Of a stretch of DNA of 15,075 nt, positions 14,853 through 15,075 are shown piece after piece. The DNA lies in the NCBI GenBank assembly GCA_902477365.1, contig CABSGW010000034.1, positions 1 to 15,075 of the forward strand, written 5' to 3'. Numbering within the stretch: the stretch's first letter is position 1; each line of letters begins with the position of its first letter. The position numbers were made by a program, and so were the translations under genes. This DNA comes from an uncultured Prevotellaceae bacterium (GTDB lineage: Bacteria > Bacteroidota > Bacteroidia > Bacteroidales > Bacteroidaceae). The notes beneath the pieces are model-generated. The model saw only the letters and a program-made list of their open reading frames with translations, did not search any database and was not told where the DNA came from.

Positions 14853-15075
14853 TTAATCCATTCTATTTTTCATTTGCTTAGCCTCAATACTCAACGTTGC
14901 ATGAGGCACAGCACGTAGTCGTTCTTTGGGTATCAATTTACCCGTAACCCTACAGATGCCGTAAGTTTTGTTTTCAATACGCATCAATGCCGACTGAAGA
15001 CCATTAATGAATTTCTGTTGGCGTACGGCCAAGGCTGTAACTTCTTCTTTCGACTGTGTAGAAGACCCCTCCTCC
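14853..15075 (-). CDS. TraR/DksA-family protein with degenerate zinc finger, 5' end outside the window
   Basis: The C-terminal 74 residues are visible. They read in the family pattern: KFINGLQSALMRIENKTYG (the helical part), then ICRVTGKLIPKERLRAVP and ATLSIEAKQ. In DksA/TraR the finger has the form CxxC...CxxC. Here only the first Cys remains (ICRVTG), the second is Thr, and the last pair is Ser and Ala (LSIEA). Zinc binding by the classical C4 cluster is therefore unlikely, although the fold is clearly conserved. DksA-like proteins bind RNA polymerase through its secondary channel. Whether this one does depends on the coiled-coil tip, which lies outside the window. It is the first visible gene of the lspA operon. 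Confidence 0.88.
   Translation of the reverse strand, partial: EEGSSTQSKEEVTALAVRQQKFINGLQSALMRIENKTYGICRVTGKLIPKERLRAVPHATLSIEAKQMKNRMD

Overview
The window looks like chromosomal DNA of a gut-type Bacteroidales (Bacteroides, Phocaeicola or Parabacteroides-like). The evidence is the set of Bacteroidetes-specific families (DUF4494, DUF4296, a TraR/DksA-like protein without its cysteine cluster), promoter boxes of the form TAnnTTTG in front of most transcription units, lipoproteins with Bacteroidetes-style signals, and a large secreted multidomain glycoside hydrolase. I see no tRNA, rRNA, insertion sequence or CRISPR array.

Left part (1-4949), all genes on the minus strand: a nearly complete long-chain acyl-CoA synthetase cut by the left edge; a two-gene unit DUF4494-yggS (PLP homeostasis) ending in a perfect 18-bp terminator hairpin; an OmpA/MotB-like lipoprotein with its own terminator; and an AT-rich P-loop kinase-like gene with a near-consensus promoter.

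Middle (4949-9759): nucleoside diphosphate kinase (plus strand) converges on a 1285-residue secreted GH31 enzyme (minus strand), and the two share a bidirectional terminator. The GH31 enzyme carries DUF5110, fibronectin III, F5/8C (CBM32-like), dockerin and cohesin-like modules and resembles the gut alpha-N-acetylgalactosaminidase branch of GH31. It has no SusC/SusD partner in the window. Upstream of it is a 387-base gene-free stretch with several hairpins.

Right part (9760-15075): an Fe-type superoxide dismutase (minus) is divergent from a plus-strand cluster of a long RluA-type pseudouridine synthase with an uncharacterised N-terminal region, a HEAT-like protein coupled to it by a TAATG overlap, and a VOC-fold protein. 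This cluster converges on a minus-strand operon entering from the right edge: traR/dksA-like, lspA, a DUF4296 lipoprotein and a 59-residue protein. The last three are linked by ATGA overlaps, so the lipoprotein signal peptidase is translated next to a likely substrate.

Most of this is core or housekeeping content. The points of most interest are the GH31 enzyme with both dockerin and cohesin-like modules, the N-terminal region of the RluA protein, the degenerate zinc finger, and the structured gap at 9440-9757.
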